Assembly: GCA_002384815.1 (NCBI GenBank)
Contig: DGBN01000065.1
Location: forward strand, 130,273 to 194,272
Source of the DNA: Oxalobacteraceae bacterium UBA4003
Lineage (GTDB): Bacteria > Pseudomonadota > Gammaproteobacteria > Burkholderiales > Burkholderiaceae_D
Direction: 5' to 3'
DNA: 64,000 nucleotides
Shown here: piece after piece, positions 23,983 to 32,520 of the stretch
How positions within the stretch are numbered: the first letter of the stretch is position 1
Layout of the letters: each line of letters begins with the position of its first letter
The notes under the pieces: generated by a model
What the model saw: only the letters and a program-made list of their open reading frames with translations
The model's database searches: none
What the model was told of the DNA's origin: nothing
Made by a program: the position numbers and the translations under genes

Positions 23983-24942
23983 TTATTTTCTGGGCAAATC
24001 GAAGCGCACTATCGATTCGCCGCTGGCTCTCGTCTTCGGTTCCGGGCGGAAGGCATGGCCATAGATAAGTTCAAACGTCAGCGGGATTTTCCCGTCCGCC
24101 CGGCGGCCTTGCTCCAGCGCCTCCACTACTCGCTGCCAGGCACACCTGCCTAACAAGCCCCGGCGTCGATTGTCCAGCGGATTGCCCCCCCAGGCGCGCA
24201 CATCATCCATCATTTTTTCGACTGAGTCATAGGTGACCGTCAGCGTTTCCATATCCATCACCGGTGTCGAAAAGCCTGCATTGACCAGCATATCGCCAAA
24301 ATCATGCATATCGACAAAAGGCAAGGCATGCGGTGCGCTATCGGCAGCAGCAAAGGCGGCACGCAATTCCTTGAAGGTATCGGGACCGAAACAGGAAAAC
24401 ATCAGCAAACCGTCCTGCCGCAATACGCGGCGCCATTCGGCAAACACGCGATCAGGCTGTGGATGCCAGTGCAGGGCCAGATTCGACCACACCAGATCGA
24501 CCGCATTCATGCCCAGCGGTAATTGCGCGAAGTTGCCACATAATAGACTGGCGCTGGGATTTTTCCCCTTCCCCATCGTGGCCGGCAACCATTGCTGCAA
24601 CAAGCGGTTCATGGTCGAGCGCGCGGCCACTTGCGTTTGCATGGCCGCAGCCAGCATCGCGGGAGCAGCATCGAGACCCAGCATGGCCGCCTGCGGAAAA
24701 TGCTTTTGCAAAGTCGCCAAATCCGCACCTTCGCCGCAACCCGCATCCAGTACGTATTGCGGCTCTATCCTGACCAATGCCAGACGTTCATGCATTCTGC
24801 TCGCCACTTCGCGACGCAGGAAATTCGATTCGACTATGCGTGCAGGGTTACCGAACAGGCTGCGTACAAGGCTCAAATCTATGGGCGCACTCAGCTTGGA
24901 ATCAGGAAAGGAAGGCACAGGAGCGGAAGGGTTCAATGACAT
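23983..24942 (-). CDS. bioC: SAM-dependent methyltransferase, malonyl-ACP O-methyltransferase BioC-like
   Basis: The 319 aa class I methyltransferase has motif I VLDAGCGEGADL (about 63-74), LGLDAAPAML (motif II) and DLVWSNLALHW. WRRVLRQDGLLMFSCFGPDTFKEL follows, strongly resembling the BioC segment that caps the malonyl carrier. BioC methylates malonyl-ACP to start pimelate synthesis for biotin. No other bio genes lie nearby, so assignment rests on sequence motifs. A 104-residue segment between motifs II and III is rather long. Divergent from the comF-like gene with a 40-base gap. Confidence 0.75.
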   Translation of the reverse strand: MSLNPSAPVPSFPDSKLSAPIDLSLVRSLFGNPARIVESNFLRREVASRMHERLALVRIEPQYVLDAGCGEGADLATLQKHFPQAAMLGLDAAPAMLAAAMQTQVAARSTMNRLLQQWLPATMGKGKNPSASLLCGNFAQLPLGMNAVDLVWSNLALHWHPQPDRVFAEWRRVLRQDGLLMFSCFGPDTFKELRAAFAAADSAPHALPFVDMHDFGDMLVNAGFSTPVMDMETLTVTYDSVEKMMDDVRAWGGNPLDNRRRGLLGRCAWQRVVEALEQGRRADGKIPLTFELIYGHAFRPEPKTRASGESIVRFDLPRK

Positions 24943-24982
24943 AATGCACGCAAGTTTACACGCAAGGGAGCGGAGCTGCGCG

Positions 24983-25726
24983 ATGCTATCTCGTTTTTTC
25001 GATTGGTCTCGTCATTTCATCTGGCGTCTGCCGAGCGCCCTTCCATCTTCATGCGCATTGTGCGGCTGCAGTCACGAGCAGGCACTGTGCGATGACTGCG
25101 AGCAGCGCTTCTTCAAGCATGCTCCGTTACGCTGCCATCAATGCGCATCCCCGCTACTGCGTACCGACGCGCCAACACAACGTTGCGGCGCCTGCCTGAC
25201 CGACCCGCCTGCCTTCGACACCACCATCGTGGCCGGCGATTACGCCGCGCCTGTCGATCATCTGGTGCTGGCCCTCAAATTCGGCAACCGGCTGGCGCTG
25301 GCACCCCTTTTTGCGCATATGTTGCGCGATGCGATCTTGCGCGAACCGGTTTTCGCCATGCCAGCAGTGCTGACTGCCGTACCGCTGGGTGAAAAAAGAC
25401 TGACCGAACGCGGCTTCAACCAGGCGCTGGAAATTGCCAAGCCCTTGGCACGAGCGATTGCCATACCACTGGCGCCGCAATTGCTGGAGCGTACGCGCGA
25501 CACGCTGATGCAATCGATGTTGCATCCGGCTGAACGTCATCGCAATATGCGCCATGCATTTGTCTTGCCGGCCCATGCCGGTGCGCTTGTCCAGGGACAG
25601 CACGTAGGCGTGGTGGATGATGTAATGACCACCGGCGTCACCATGAACGAAATTGCCGTCACGCTGAAACGCCATGGCGCAGTGCGTGTCACCAATCTTG
25701 TCTTCGCGCGCACACCGCCTAAGTAA
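24983..25726 (+). CDS. comF: ComF family phosphoribosyltransferase-like protein
   Basis: A 247 aa protein with an N-terminal zinc finger of four CxxC pairs (CALC, CDDC, CHQC, CGAC; about residues 20-70). A C-terminal PRTase domain follows, with the PRPP-binding signature VGVVDDVMTTGVT (about 212-224) and the PLGEKRLTERGFNQA motif. Relatives (ComF, GntX) take part in DNA uptake or use of DNA as nutrient; the enzymatic activity is unknown. ATG 24983 follows GGGAGCGGAG. The frame is open far upstream, antisense to bioC, but that part is not protein-like. Confidence 0.88.
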   Translation: MLSRFFDWSRHFIWRLPSALPSSCALCGCSHEQALCDDCEQRFFKHAPLRCHQCASPLLRTDAPTQRCGACLTDPPAFDTTIVAGDYAAPVDHLVLALKFGNRLALAPLFAHMLRDAILREPVFAMPAVLTAVPLGEKRLTERGFNQALEIAKPLARAIAIPLAPQLLERTRDTLMQSMLHPAERHRNMRHAFVLPAHAGALVQGQHVGVVDDVMTTGVTMNEIAVTLKRHGAVRVTNLVFARTPPK

Positions 25727-25818
25727 AGTCGCCCGCAATCGGATTAAAATGCGCGCTCTGCTTTCGCAATACTGTGATACCGCAATGCACTGGGCACCGC
25801 CAGCTGAGGAGAACTGTC

Positions 25819-26301
25819 TTGTTTCATGTTGTACTGGTCGAACCTGAAATTCCGCCGAATACCGGCAATATCATCCGTCTGTGCGCCAATACAGGCGCGC
25901 AATTGCATCTGGTCGAACCGCTGGGCTTCCCTCTGGACGATGCCAAGATGCGGCGTGCCGGCCTCGATTATCACGATTACGCACAAATGAAGGTGCACCA
26001 CGACTGGCAGGCATTTCTCGATTCGTTTCCGGTCGATCAACCCTTGAACCCGGCACGCATGTTTGCACTCACCACGCATGGCTCCACACCCTTTGCCAGT
26101 TTGGCATTTCAGCCCGGCGATATCTTTGTCTTCGGTTCCGAAACCAGAGGACTGGCGACGGCACTGCGCGAATCTTTTCCTCCCGCACAGCGTATACGCC
26201 TGCCAATGCGGCCGGACAATCGCAGCCTGAACCTGTCGAATACCGTCGCCGTGGTGGTCTACGAAGCATGGCGCCAGAACGGTTTTGCCGGCGGGCAGTA
26301 A
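25819..26301 (+). CDS. trmL: tRNA (cytidine(34)-2'-O)-methyltransferase
   Basis: A SPOUT-class methyltransferase that modifies the wobble base of tRNA-Leu isoacceptors. The 160 aa protein starts MFHVVLVEPEIPPNTGNIIRL, which is diagnostic, and ends with the SPOUT knot motifs FGSETRGL and IRLPMRPDNRSLNLSN. The start is a TTG at 25819 with GAGGAG upstream; an earlier ATG at 25774 in the same frame gives a non-homologous leader. Shares its strand with comF. Confidence 0.93.
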   Translation: MFHVVLVEPEIPPNTGNIIRLCANTGAQLHLVEPLGFPLDDAKMRRAGLDYHDYAQMKVHHDWQAFLDSFPVDQPLNPARMFALTTHGSTPFASLAFQPGDIFVFGSETRGLATALRESFPPAQRIRLPMRPDNRSLNLSNTVAVVVYEAWRQNGFAGGQ

Positions 26302-26407
26302 ATATTTGCCGAGTTTAAGCTACAGTCATGCCAAACCACAGCACACTGCATACTTTTCATTCACGCTGGCATCGATGAAATGCCGCATTCCATATCCAGG
26401 GATATCC

Positions 26408-26899
26408 ATGAATTTACGCTCGCTTTCTCTCACGGCCTTGGCCTTACTGCTCAGTTCCGTTGCGCATGCGCATGATTATCGCGTGGGTGACATCCGTATC
26501 GACCATCCTCATGCGCGCGCTACGGTCGCCGGCCAGACCAGCGGCAGCGCGTATTTCACAATGGAAAATACAGGTAAGCAAAGCGATGCCTTGATTGCAG
26601 TACAATCGCCAGCCGCCAAATCAGCAGAAATTCATACCATGTCCATGACAGCCGATCATGTGATGCGCATGCGCGAAGTGGACAGCATCGAGTTGAAAGC
26701 GCAAGAAAAAGTGAACATGCTGCCGGGCGATGGTTATCACATTATGTTAATCGGTCTGACGGCGCCGCTCAAAGCCGGCGACAAACTGCCGCTGGTGCTG
26801 ACGTTCAGGAAGGCGGGGAAAGTCAACACTAACGCCACGGTGGAAGCAGGCCGGACCAGCACGCCTGAAACAAAGCGCGACGAACATCGTCAGCATTGA
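26408..26899 (+). CDS. PCu(A)C family periplasmic copper chaperone
   Basis: A secreted copper(I) chaperone of 163 aa that supplies the CuA site of cytochrome oxidase or SCO proteins. The signal peptide ends at VAHA, and the start of the mature protein is His-containing. The family copper motif H-x(n)-M...H-x-M is visible as EIHTMSM (about 83-89), VNML and GYHIM. ATG 26408 is used; the frame extends upstream without family similarity. It converges on the DUF411 gene. The C-terminal tail is rich in Thr/Glu/Arg and ends in HRQH. Confidence 0.88.
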   Translation: MNLRSLSLTALALLLSSVAHAHDYRVGDIRIDHPHARATVAGQTSGSAYFTMENTGKQSDALIAVQSPAAKSAEIHTMSMTADHVMRMREVDSIELKAQEKVNMLPGDGYHIMLIGLTAPLKAGDKLPLVLTFRKAGKVNTNATVEAGRTSTPETKRDEHRQH

Positions 26900-26922
26900 T
26901 AAAAACGGATGGGAAGACGAAT

Positions 26923-26951
26923 AAAAAAGGACGTTTTAAACGTCCTTTTTT
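26923..26951 (+). terminator. Bidirectional terminator between PCu(A)C and DUF411 genes
   Basis: A-run, GGACGTT, loop TTA, AACGTCC, T-run: a perfect symmetrical element serving both convergent genes. On the minus strand it overlaps the last codons of the DUF411 region closely. Confidence 0.88.
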
Positions 26952-26953
26952 AT

Positions 26954-27412
26954 TTACTTCCCTGTGTAATGCCGATACACCTTGTATTTCCCATCCGCCT
27001 GGAACAACAGCACATCATAGGCATCGGCGACTTCACCCTGCACCTCCATGCCGGGTGAGCCCATGGGCATACCAGGCACGGCCAAACCCCTAGCCTTTGG
27101 TTTCTCTGCCAGCATGCGCTTAATCTCGCTGGCCGGCACATGGCCTTCCAGCGCATACCCACCTACCATTCCCGTATGACAACTACCGAATGCTGCAGGC
27201 ACACCGAATTTTGCACGGTATGGTGCGGTATCCTGCACGTTGTGTGCATTCACCTCAAAGCCATTGGCGCGCAAATGCTCCAGCCAATCCGTACAGCAAC
27301 CGCAAGTTGGCGTTTTATACACCTCGATGACCGGCTGGCTGGTTTTGGCCAAACTGACTGCAGGTATTGCGCCGAGCAAAATCGCAGCACGCAATAAAGT
27401 ACGTCGTTGCAT
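26954..27412 (-). CDS. DUF411 family secreted metal-binding protein
   Basis: A 152 aa protein whose N-terminal signal peptide ends in VSLAK. A DUF411 domain follows with the thioredoxin-like start IEVYKTPTCGCCTDWLEHL (CGCC at about 37-40) and a later FGSCHTGMVGGYALEGHVPA motif (Cys/His). Members are found near copper and metal resistance genes and are thought to bind copper. Convergence with the PCu(A)C gene supports a copper role, which is inferred. Confidence 0.85.
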   Translation of the reverse strand: MQRRTLLRAAILLGAIPAVSLAKTSQPVIEVYKTPTCGCCTDWLEHLRANGFEVNAHNVQDTAPYRAKFGVPAAFGSCHTGMVGGYALEGHVPASEIKRMLAEKPKARGLAVPGMPMGSPGMEVQGEVADAYDVLLFQADGKYKVYRHYTGK

Positions 27413-27464
27413 TATTATCTCCTGGTAAAACTGCCTTGCATCGAACCTGCGATGGCAGACAAAT

Positions 27465-27495
27465 AAAAAGCCGCAAATGCTTGCGGCTTTTTATT
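27465..27495 (-). terminator. Terminator after the ferritin-like gene
   Basis: AAAAAGCCGCAA, loop ATGC, TTGCGGCTTTTT; symmetrical, in the gap between the DUF411 start and the end of the diiron protein gene. Confidence 0.85.
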
Positions 27496-27510
27496 AATGG
27501 ATCAGTGAAC

Positions 27511-28359
27511 TCAAGCCGCTTGGGTTGCCGCTATACGCGTGACGATTTCCTTGCGATAACGATTCAATTCTTGCACAGTACCAAAAGTACGCTCGAACAA
27601 CAGCGACATATTGTGCAGAATGCGATCCACCACTTTCTTTTCCCATTCGCTGTCGAACTTGATCTGACCATCGAGCCAGTGTTCCAGCCATTCAGGATCC
27701 GGCAAACGCGATTGCACCGTATCGTTCGGGAACAAGGCCTGATTCACATGCAGGTTGGTCGGATGCAGCGGCTTCTCGGTGCGTCGTGCCGATGCCATCA
27801 ACACGCCGATTTTTGCAAACGCGGCGCGCGCGGTATCGCCAACTTCGATCAAGGCTTTCTTCATGTAACGCAGATAGGCGCCGCCGTGACGGGCTTCATC
27901 CTGGCTGATAATTTTGTAGATCTGCTTGATGACAGGTTCGGTATGCCATTCGGATGCGCAGCGATACCAGTGATTCAGGCGGATTTCTCCGCAGAAGTGC
28001 ATCATCAATGTTTCCAGCGCAGGGGCAGGATCGAATTCGAAACGCACGTTGTGCAATTCTTCTTCAGTCGGCACAAACTCCGGCTTGAAGCGGCGCAGAT
28101 ACTCCATCAACACCAGCGAATGCTTTTGTTCTTCAAAAAACCATACCGACATGAATGCAGAGAAATCACTGTCGCCGCGATTGTCACGCAGGAACATTTC
28201 AGTTGCAGGCAAGGCTGACCATTCCGTAATCGCATTCATGCGTATGGTTTGTGCCTGCTCATCAGTGAGCTTGGAGCCGTCGAACTGATCCCATGGAATA
28301 TCGGTTTCCATATTCCAGCGAACCTGCTCTAAAGATTTAAACAATTCTGGGTACAACAT
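27511..28359 (-). CDS. Ferritin-like diiron protein (acyl-ACP desaturase/oxygenase-like)
   Basis: A 282 aa cytoplasmic, mostly helical protein with no signal peptide. Two diiron ligand motifs are visible: EEQKH (about 76-80) and DEARH (about 153-157). Further acidic residues sit in NAITEWSALPATEMF and HFCGEIRLNHW. This pattern fits the ferritin-like superfamily, close to stearoyl-ACP desaturases and related diiron oxygenases. Substrate and reaction cannot be read from the sequence. Single gene, with a terminator just downstream. Confidence 0.75.
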   Translation of the reverse strand: MLYPELFKSLEQVRWNMETDIPWDQFDGSKLTDEQAQTIRMNAITEWSALPATEMFLRDNRGDSDFSAFMSVWFFEEQKHSLVLMEYLRRFKPEFVPTEEELHNVRFEFDPAPALETLMMHFCGEIRLNHWYRCASEWHTEPVIKQIYKIISQDEARHGGAYLRYMKKALIEVGDTARAAFAKIGVLMASARRTEKPLHPTNLHVNQALFPNDTVQSRLPDPEWLEHWLDGQIKFDSEWEKKVVDRILHNMSLLFERTFGTVQELNRYRKEIVTRIAATQAA

Positions 28360-28407
28360 ATGCGCCTTAAAAATTGAGTTAAGTACTTGATTCTACCAAG
28401 AAATTCG

Positions 28408-28593
28408 TCACTTACCCAGTAACAGCCCGGCAATTTCCTTATATAAATCCTTATTTTCAGTGTGAAATTTCATTTCACCTGCATTACAAAAAGCCAAATA
28501 ACTCACTTTGCAAAACGTTAGACGCCATTCGGAACACACTCGTTTCATACAAAAGGTAAACCATTCTGCAATGAATTCAATCTGTTCTTGCAC
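28408..28593 (-). CDS. Candidate small Cys-containing protein (uncertain)
   Basis: A 61-codon frame from GTG 28591-28593, just upstream of the diiron protein gene on the same strand. The translation has four Cys, a KFHTENKDLYKE segment and the C-terminus AGLLLGK, and reads like a real protein in composition. There is no clear Shine-Dalgarno sequence, and no family is recognised. The region is AT-richer than its neighbours. It may equally be chance. Confidence 0.25.
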   Translation of the reverse strand: MQEQIEFIAEWFTFCMKRVCSEWRLTFCKVSYLAFCNAGEMKFHTENKDLYKEIAGLLLGK

Positions 28594-28707
28594 GGGTTTG
28601 CATGCTGAAAAGCATGTCATGCAAAATAAACTGCACCGTCCCCGCCATGACAAACTTGGCATCTTGATGCAAGATGCATCCATCCCCATTCGACCAGCAA
28701 ACTCATC
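28594..28707. other. Intergenic, remainder of the 28.36-28.71 kb gap
   Basis: The full gap between the diiron protein start (28359) and the peroxidase start is 348 bases. Apart from the doubtful small frame at 28408-28593, nothing is recognised. Short direct GCATG/CATGC-type repeats around 28608-28625 are unremarkable. Confidence 0.4.
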
Positions 28708-29286
28708 ATGAGAAAAATCATTTCCACCATCCTGCGTTGCGCACTGTTATCCAGCCTGCTCACGGGCGCACATGCCTCTGCACAAACGCCGGCCACTGCG
28801 GCCTGCCCCGCGACACTGAGCCATACCGTTCAGCGCCTGCAAGATGAAGTGCCGCAAAATCTTTGCCAGTACGCAGGTAAAGTCATCCTGGTTGTAAACA
28901 CCGCCAGCTACTGCGGCTACACAGTGCAATACGAAGGATTGGAAAAACTGTATGCCAAGTACAAGGATCAAGGCTTCGTCGTACTGGGTTTTGCCTCGAA
29001 TGATTTCGCGCAAGAGCCTGGTGCGAACAAGGAAATCGCCGAGTTTTGCAACAATACCTATGGCGTCAAATTTCCAATGTTTGCCAAATCTTCTGTCGTC
29101 GGCCCAAACAGCAATCCTTTTTATCAATCATTGATGAAAGCCGGCGCACAGCCGCCGAAATGGAATTTCCACAAGATCCTGTTGGCTCCCGACGGCAAAG
29201 TGATCACAAGCTATTCGTCAAAAATCACACCTGGCGATAAAAAACTGATTGCCGATCTCGAACAGGCACTGACAAACAACAAATAA
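28708..29286 (+). CDS. Secreted glutathione peroxidase family protein
   Basis: A 192 aa thiol peroxidase with an N-terminal signal peptide ending in AHASA, so periplasmic. The family core is VNTASYCGYTVQYEGL (peroxidatic Cys at about 69), followed by GFASNDFAQEPG (Gln/Glu position) and PPKWNFHKIL (conserved Trp/Asn). It is the Cys, not selenocysteine, form. The reductant is probably thioredoxin-like rather than glutathione, as in bacterial relatives (inferred). Single gene. Confidence 0.9.
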   Translation: MRKIISTILRCALLSSLLTGAHASAQTPATAACPATLSHTVQRLQDEVPQNLCQYAGKVILVVNTASYCGYTVQYEGLEKLYAKYKDQGFVVLGFASNDFAQEPGANKEIAEFCNNTYGVKFPMFAKSSVVGPNSNPFYQSLMKAGAQPPKWNFHKILLAPDGKVITSYSSKITPGDKKLIADLEQALTNNK

Positions 29287-29490
29287 GCGCTACGAATACG
29301 CCAGGCCGCAACCATTGCAGGCATCCAGGGTGTGCAATACACATCATTACAGCCGTGCAGGCATAATAACGGTGCTTTCATGACTGATTGAATCGGCCAG
29401 CCTCAAACCAAGGCCGGTCTCCGAACGTAACGCTGAGTGATTTTCCAGCAGCAAGCAAACATTAGAGACAACAGGCGAACCATCGCCTCC

Positions 29491-30186
29491 ATGACCATGC
29501 GCATTCTGATTATTGAAGACAATGCCGATATTGTCGCAAACCTGTATGCATTTCTCGAGCCGCGCGGCTACGTACTCGACTGTGCCGCCAACGGCTACGC
29601 AGGCTTTGCGCTAGCGGCACAACATGAATACGACGCTGTCATCCTTGACATCAAGATTCCGGGCATCGACGGATTGACACTGTGCCGCAAGATGCGCGAC
29701 GAACTGCAAAACGATACGCCGGTGCTAATGCTGACTGCACGCGATACGCTGGACGACAAAGTCGCCGGTTTTGACAGCGGCGCGGATGATTATCTGGTCA
29801 AGCCGTTTTCGCTGCTGGAAGTGGAAGTCCGCCTGAAAGCCTTGATACGCCGTGCACACGGCAAAAATCAGGGCACGAATTTCCTTAGTGTCGGCGATCT
29901 GGTATTCGATACTTCAACGTATCAGGTCAAACGCGATGGCATGCCGATCACGCTGACCAAAACAGGATTCAAGATCCTGGGCTGCCTGATGAGGGAAGCA
30001 CCCAAGGTCGTTTCGCGGGAAACGCTGGAGCTGGAAATCTGGGGCGATCATCCACCCGACAGCGATGCCTTGCGCACCCACATCCATGCACTGCGACAGG
30101 CGCTGGACAAGGCACATCCGTTTGCGATGCTGCGCACGGTTCAGGGTATAGGCTACCGTTTGGTAAGTGCGGATGAAACCACCTAG
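29491..30186 (+). CDS. OmpR-family response regulator
   Basis: DNA-binding regulator of a two-component pair, 231 aa. The receiver domain (about 3-115) has acidic pocket EDN, phospho-acceptor Asp in VILDIKIPG (about 53) and Lys in YLVKPFS (about 104). The C-terminal winged helix (about 130-228) is of OmpR/PhoB type with RTVQGIGYRL. ATG 29491 and the ATG two codons later are both possible starts. The kinase gene overlaps its 3' end. The regulon is unknown; relatives QseB/PmrA respond to metals, peptides or lipids. Confidence 0.93.
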   Translation: MTMRILIIEDNADIVANLYAFLEPRGYVLDCAANGYAGFALAAQHEYDAVILDIKIPGIDGLTLCRKMRDELQNDTPVLMLTARDTLDDKVAGFDSGADDYLVKPFSLLEVEVRLKALIRRAHGKNQGTNFLSVGDLVFDTSTYQVKRDGMPITLTKTGFKILGCLMREAPKVVSRETLELEIWGDHPPDSDALRTHIHALRQALDKAHPFAMLRTVQGIGYRLVSADETT

Positions 30187-31402
30187 TTCGCTCAGGCGAC
30201 GCATTGTCGTCGCCTATCTTTTTTTCGCACTGGCCATCTGCACCTTTGTCGGCGCGGTAACCACCGTTGCCATTGAAGGCACCGAAGACTTGCTGGTTGA
30301 TGAACATTTACGCAGCATCGCCGCCTGGGCGTCACCGCGGCATGCAATCGGCATGCCGGTGGATATGCCATCTGATGTAAGCTTCTATCACAGCGACACC
30401 ATCCCGCCCGAACTCCGTGACTTGCCGCTCGGTGTCGAAAAATTGGTTTTTGAAGGAAAAGGCGTGCATCTGCTGGTAGGCGAAGACGATGCCGGCAAAT
30501 ATGTGGTGGTCGATCGCGCCAGCGAATACAAAAATATAGAGCATACAATTTACGCCATGATCATGGCCGGTTTTCTCGGCTTTGTGGCGCTCTCGCTGTT
30601 TCTCGGCAGCTTTATTGCACGCGGTTTCGTCGATCCGATCGTTGAACTGGCAGCAGCGGTCAGCAAGAAAGGCAACCATGCCGATTTACCGCTGCTGAAC
30701 AGCCGCGATGAACTGGGCGTACTGGCGCGCGCTTTCGCCGCCCATACCGCCGAGCTGCAGCAATTCCTCGCGCGTGAACGCTTTTTTACCGGCGATGTCA
30801 GCCACGAATTACGTACGCCGCTGACCATCATCACCGGCGCTGCCGAACTGCTGGTCGAGCAGACGTCCACGCAAGCGGCGCTGCATGCGCCAGCAAACCG
30901 CATCCTGCGCGCGGCCAAGGAAGCAAACGAGTGCATTGAAATACTGCTGCAACTGGCGCGCGCGCCCGACCAGATCAATCGACCGGAAACATCCGTCGCG
31001 GATGTTATCCATGCAGAAATTGCGCGCTGCCAGCATTTTATTGAACGCAAGCCGGTCACGCTGCATTTTGAAGAAGGCGAAGACTTTCTGGTGCCCGCGC
31101 GCAGGGAACTGCTCACGGCAGCGATCGGCAATCTGATTCGCAACGCCTGTCAATACACCGAGCAGGGCTCTGTCACCGTCAGAATCACCGCCCATACGGT
31201 GATCGTTGAAGATACCGGCCCCGGCTTGCCGGAATCGATACAGGCTCGCCTGCAAGAAAAAAAATCTTCCGTTCCCCTCGTAGGTTCTGCCGGCTCAGGA
31301 CTGGGCCTCGCTTTGGTCGTACGCATCTGCGAAAATCTCGACGCAAAATTAATCGCAGAAAATAATCCAAAAATTGGCAGTAATTTCCGAATTGTTTTTT
31401 AA
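30173..31402 (+). CDS. Two-component sensor histidine kinase
   Basis: Partner of the preceding regulator, 409 aa. It has an N-terminal membrane helix (about 11-33) and a periplasmic sensor of about 110 residues. A second helix (about 128-150) and a HAMP-like linker follow. The HisKA motif is DVSHELRTPL (phospho-His at about 209). The ATPase domain has N-box NLIRNACQYT, G1 VEDTGPGLP and G2 GSGLGLALV. ATG 30173 lies within the end of the regulator gene; a GTG six bases earlier is an alternative. The sensed signal is unknown. Confidence 0.93.
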   Translation: MKPPSSLRRRIVVAYLFFALAICTFVGAVTTVAIEGTEDLLVDEHLRSIAAWASPRHAIGMPVDMPSDVSFYHSDTIPPELRDLPLGVEKLVFEGKGVHLLVGEDDAGKYVVVDRASEYKNIEHTIYAMIMAGFLGFVALSLFLGSFIARGFVDPIVELAAAVSKKGNHADLPLLNSRDELGVLARAFAAHTAELQQFLARERFFTGDVSHELRTPLTIITGAAELLVEQTSTQAALHAPANRILRAAKEANECIEILLQLARAPDQINRPETSVADVIHAEIARCQHFIERKPVTLHFEEGEDFLVPARRELLTAAIGNLIRNACQYTEQGSVTVRITAHTVIVEDTGPGLPESIQARLQEKKSSVPLVGSAGSGLGLALVVRICENLDAKLIAENNPKIGSNFRIVF

Positions 31403-31680
31403 ATAATTTTAACTGAAACGTAACATATTTCTCACATCTTATTAAGTTCCTCAGCGTTAACCTGCGGCTATGCAGTGGCGTCACCTTGCCTAGGCAATTC
31501 AACTCCTTCCGACAGTTTTTGAGTTGTTTTATCTTGAGCCACAGACATTTCGTTTTTAACGCAATGTCGCGCATATGAATACGTAGTGGCCAAAAAAGAT
31601 TTCTCAGATTTTTCTGATGATCGATAACTACATGGTCATACGTTGACTGCCACATTATCTTAATAAACATTGAGGAAGAC
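31403..31680. other. Leader region upstream of terC
   Basis: 278 AT-rich bases between the kinase and terC. I looked for a yybP-ykoY manganese riboswitch, often found before TerC-family genes, and did not see its conserved loops. It contains several T-runs and a GAGGA ribosome-binding site at the end. Confidence 0.4.
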
Positions 31681-32394
31681 ATGGACGTAATAAGCACCGC
31701 GGCCTTCTGGGCTGCACTTGGCAACATCATCCTGATCAACATCGTACTTTCCGGCGACAATGCGGTGGTCATCGCACTGGCTGCCAAATCCCTCCCGCCA
31801 AAACAAAAGAAACTGGCTGTGATCTGGGGTAGTGCCGCAGCGATTATCCTGCGTATTGTCTTGACCATCTTTGCATTGCAATTGCTGACCCTGCCGTACC
31901 TGAAACTGATAGGCGCAGTTTTGTTGTTTTACATCGGCGTGCAATTGCTGGCTGAAGGTGATGGCGAGGAAAACATTGAAGGCCATTCCAATCTGTGGGG
32001 TGCCATCAAAACCATTCTGATCGCTGATCTGGTCATGAGTCTGGATAACGTGCTCGGTGTTGCCGCCGCTGCCAATGGCAATGTCACATTGCTGATTATT
32101 GGTCTGGCAATCAGCGTTCCGATGATCGTGTTCGGTAGCGCACTGGTATTGAAGCTGATGGAAAAATTCCCTATCATCATCACGCTGGGCGCCGCATTGC
32201 TCGGCTATCTCGCTGGCGAAATGCTGTTCTCCGACACCGCAGTTGCCCCCTGGATCGCAAGCAATATTCCGCACCATGAAATCGCCTTGTTCGGCAAAAG
32301 CCACCTCAGTATTCCGGGCCTGATACTCGCAGCCGGCGTTGTGGTAGTAGGTACTTATCTGGGCAAACGTCACCATAAAACTGTCGCGGCGTAA
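31681..32394 (+). CDS. TerC family integral membrane protein (YjbE type)
   Basis: A 237 aa protein with seven or so membrane helices. It has the two TerC signatures with conserved acidic residues: NIVLSGDNAVVIALA (about 20-34) and IADLVMSLDNVLGVAAA (about 117-133). TerC proteins are implicated in manganese export, often loading secreted metalloenzymes, and in tellurite resistance. No other ter genes are here, so metal-ion efflux is the better guess. ATG follows TTGAGGAAGAC. Confidence 0.88.
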   Translation: MDVISTAAFWAALGNIILINIVLSGDNAVVIALAAKSLPPKQKKLAVIWGSAAAIILRIVLTIFALQLLTLPYLKLIGAVLLFYIGVQLLAEGDGEENIEGHSNLWGAIKTILIADLVMSLDNVLGVAAAANGNVTLLIIGLAISVPMIVFGSALVLKLMEKFPIIITLGAALLGYLAGEMLFSDTAVAPWIASNIPHHEIALFGKSHLSIPGLILAAGVVVVGTYLGKRHHKTVAA

Positions 32395-32400
32395 TCCCGA

Positions 32401-32428
32401 CGGACGAGCGTCAGATAGTGCTCGTCCG
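32401..32428 (+). other. Stem-loop after terC
   Basis: CGGACGAGC (32401-32409) pairs with GCTCGTCCG (32420-32428). There is no T-run, and it is directly followed by a true terminator. Confidence 0.5.
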
Positions 32429-32434
32429 CCTCGC

Positions 32435-32471
32435 AAAAAGGGCGAACCGGCCATACCGGTTCGCCCTTTTT
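32435..32471 (+). terminator. Terminator after terC
   Basis: AAAAAGGGCGAACCGG, loop CCATA, CCGGTTCGCCCTTTTT: a perfect 16-bp symmetrical element that can also act on the convergent strand. Confidence 0.92.
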
Positions 32472-32520
32472 GCCTGACTGCCCGCATTGGAAACCCCGCG
32501 TGCACAAAAACACTATCGTC

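Noticed and set aside
24233..24982. Long upstream extension of the ComF-like frame
   Set aside because: It is antisense to the bioC-like gene, Ser/Arg-rich and shadow-like; a good ribosome-binding site marks ATG 24983.
31403..31680. yybP-ykoY manganese riboswitch before the TerC gene
   Set aside because: Expected from family context, but the conserved paired loops of that riboswitch are not present on either strand.
31660..32505. 281-codon minus-strand frame over terC
   Set aside because: It is a complementary-strand shadow of a TerC gene with clear membrane signatures; its translation is Gln/Asp/Cys-rich and has no family character.
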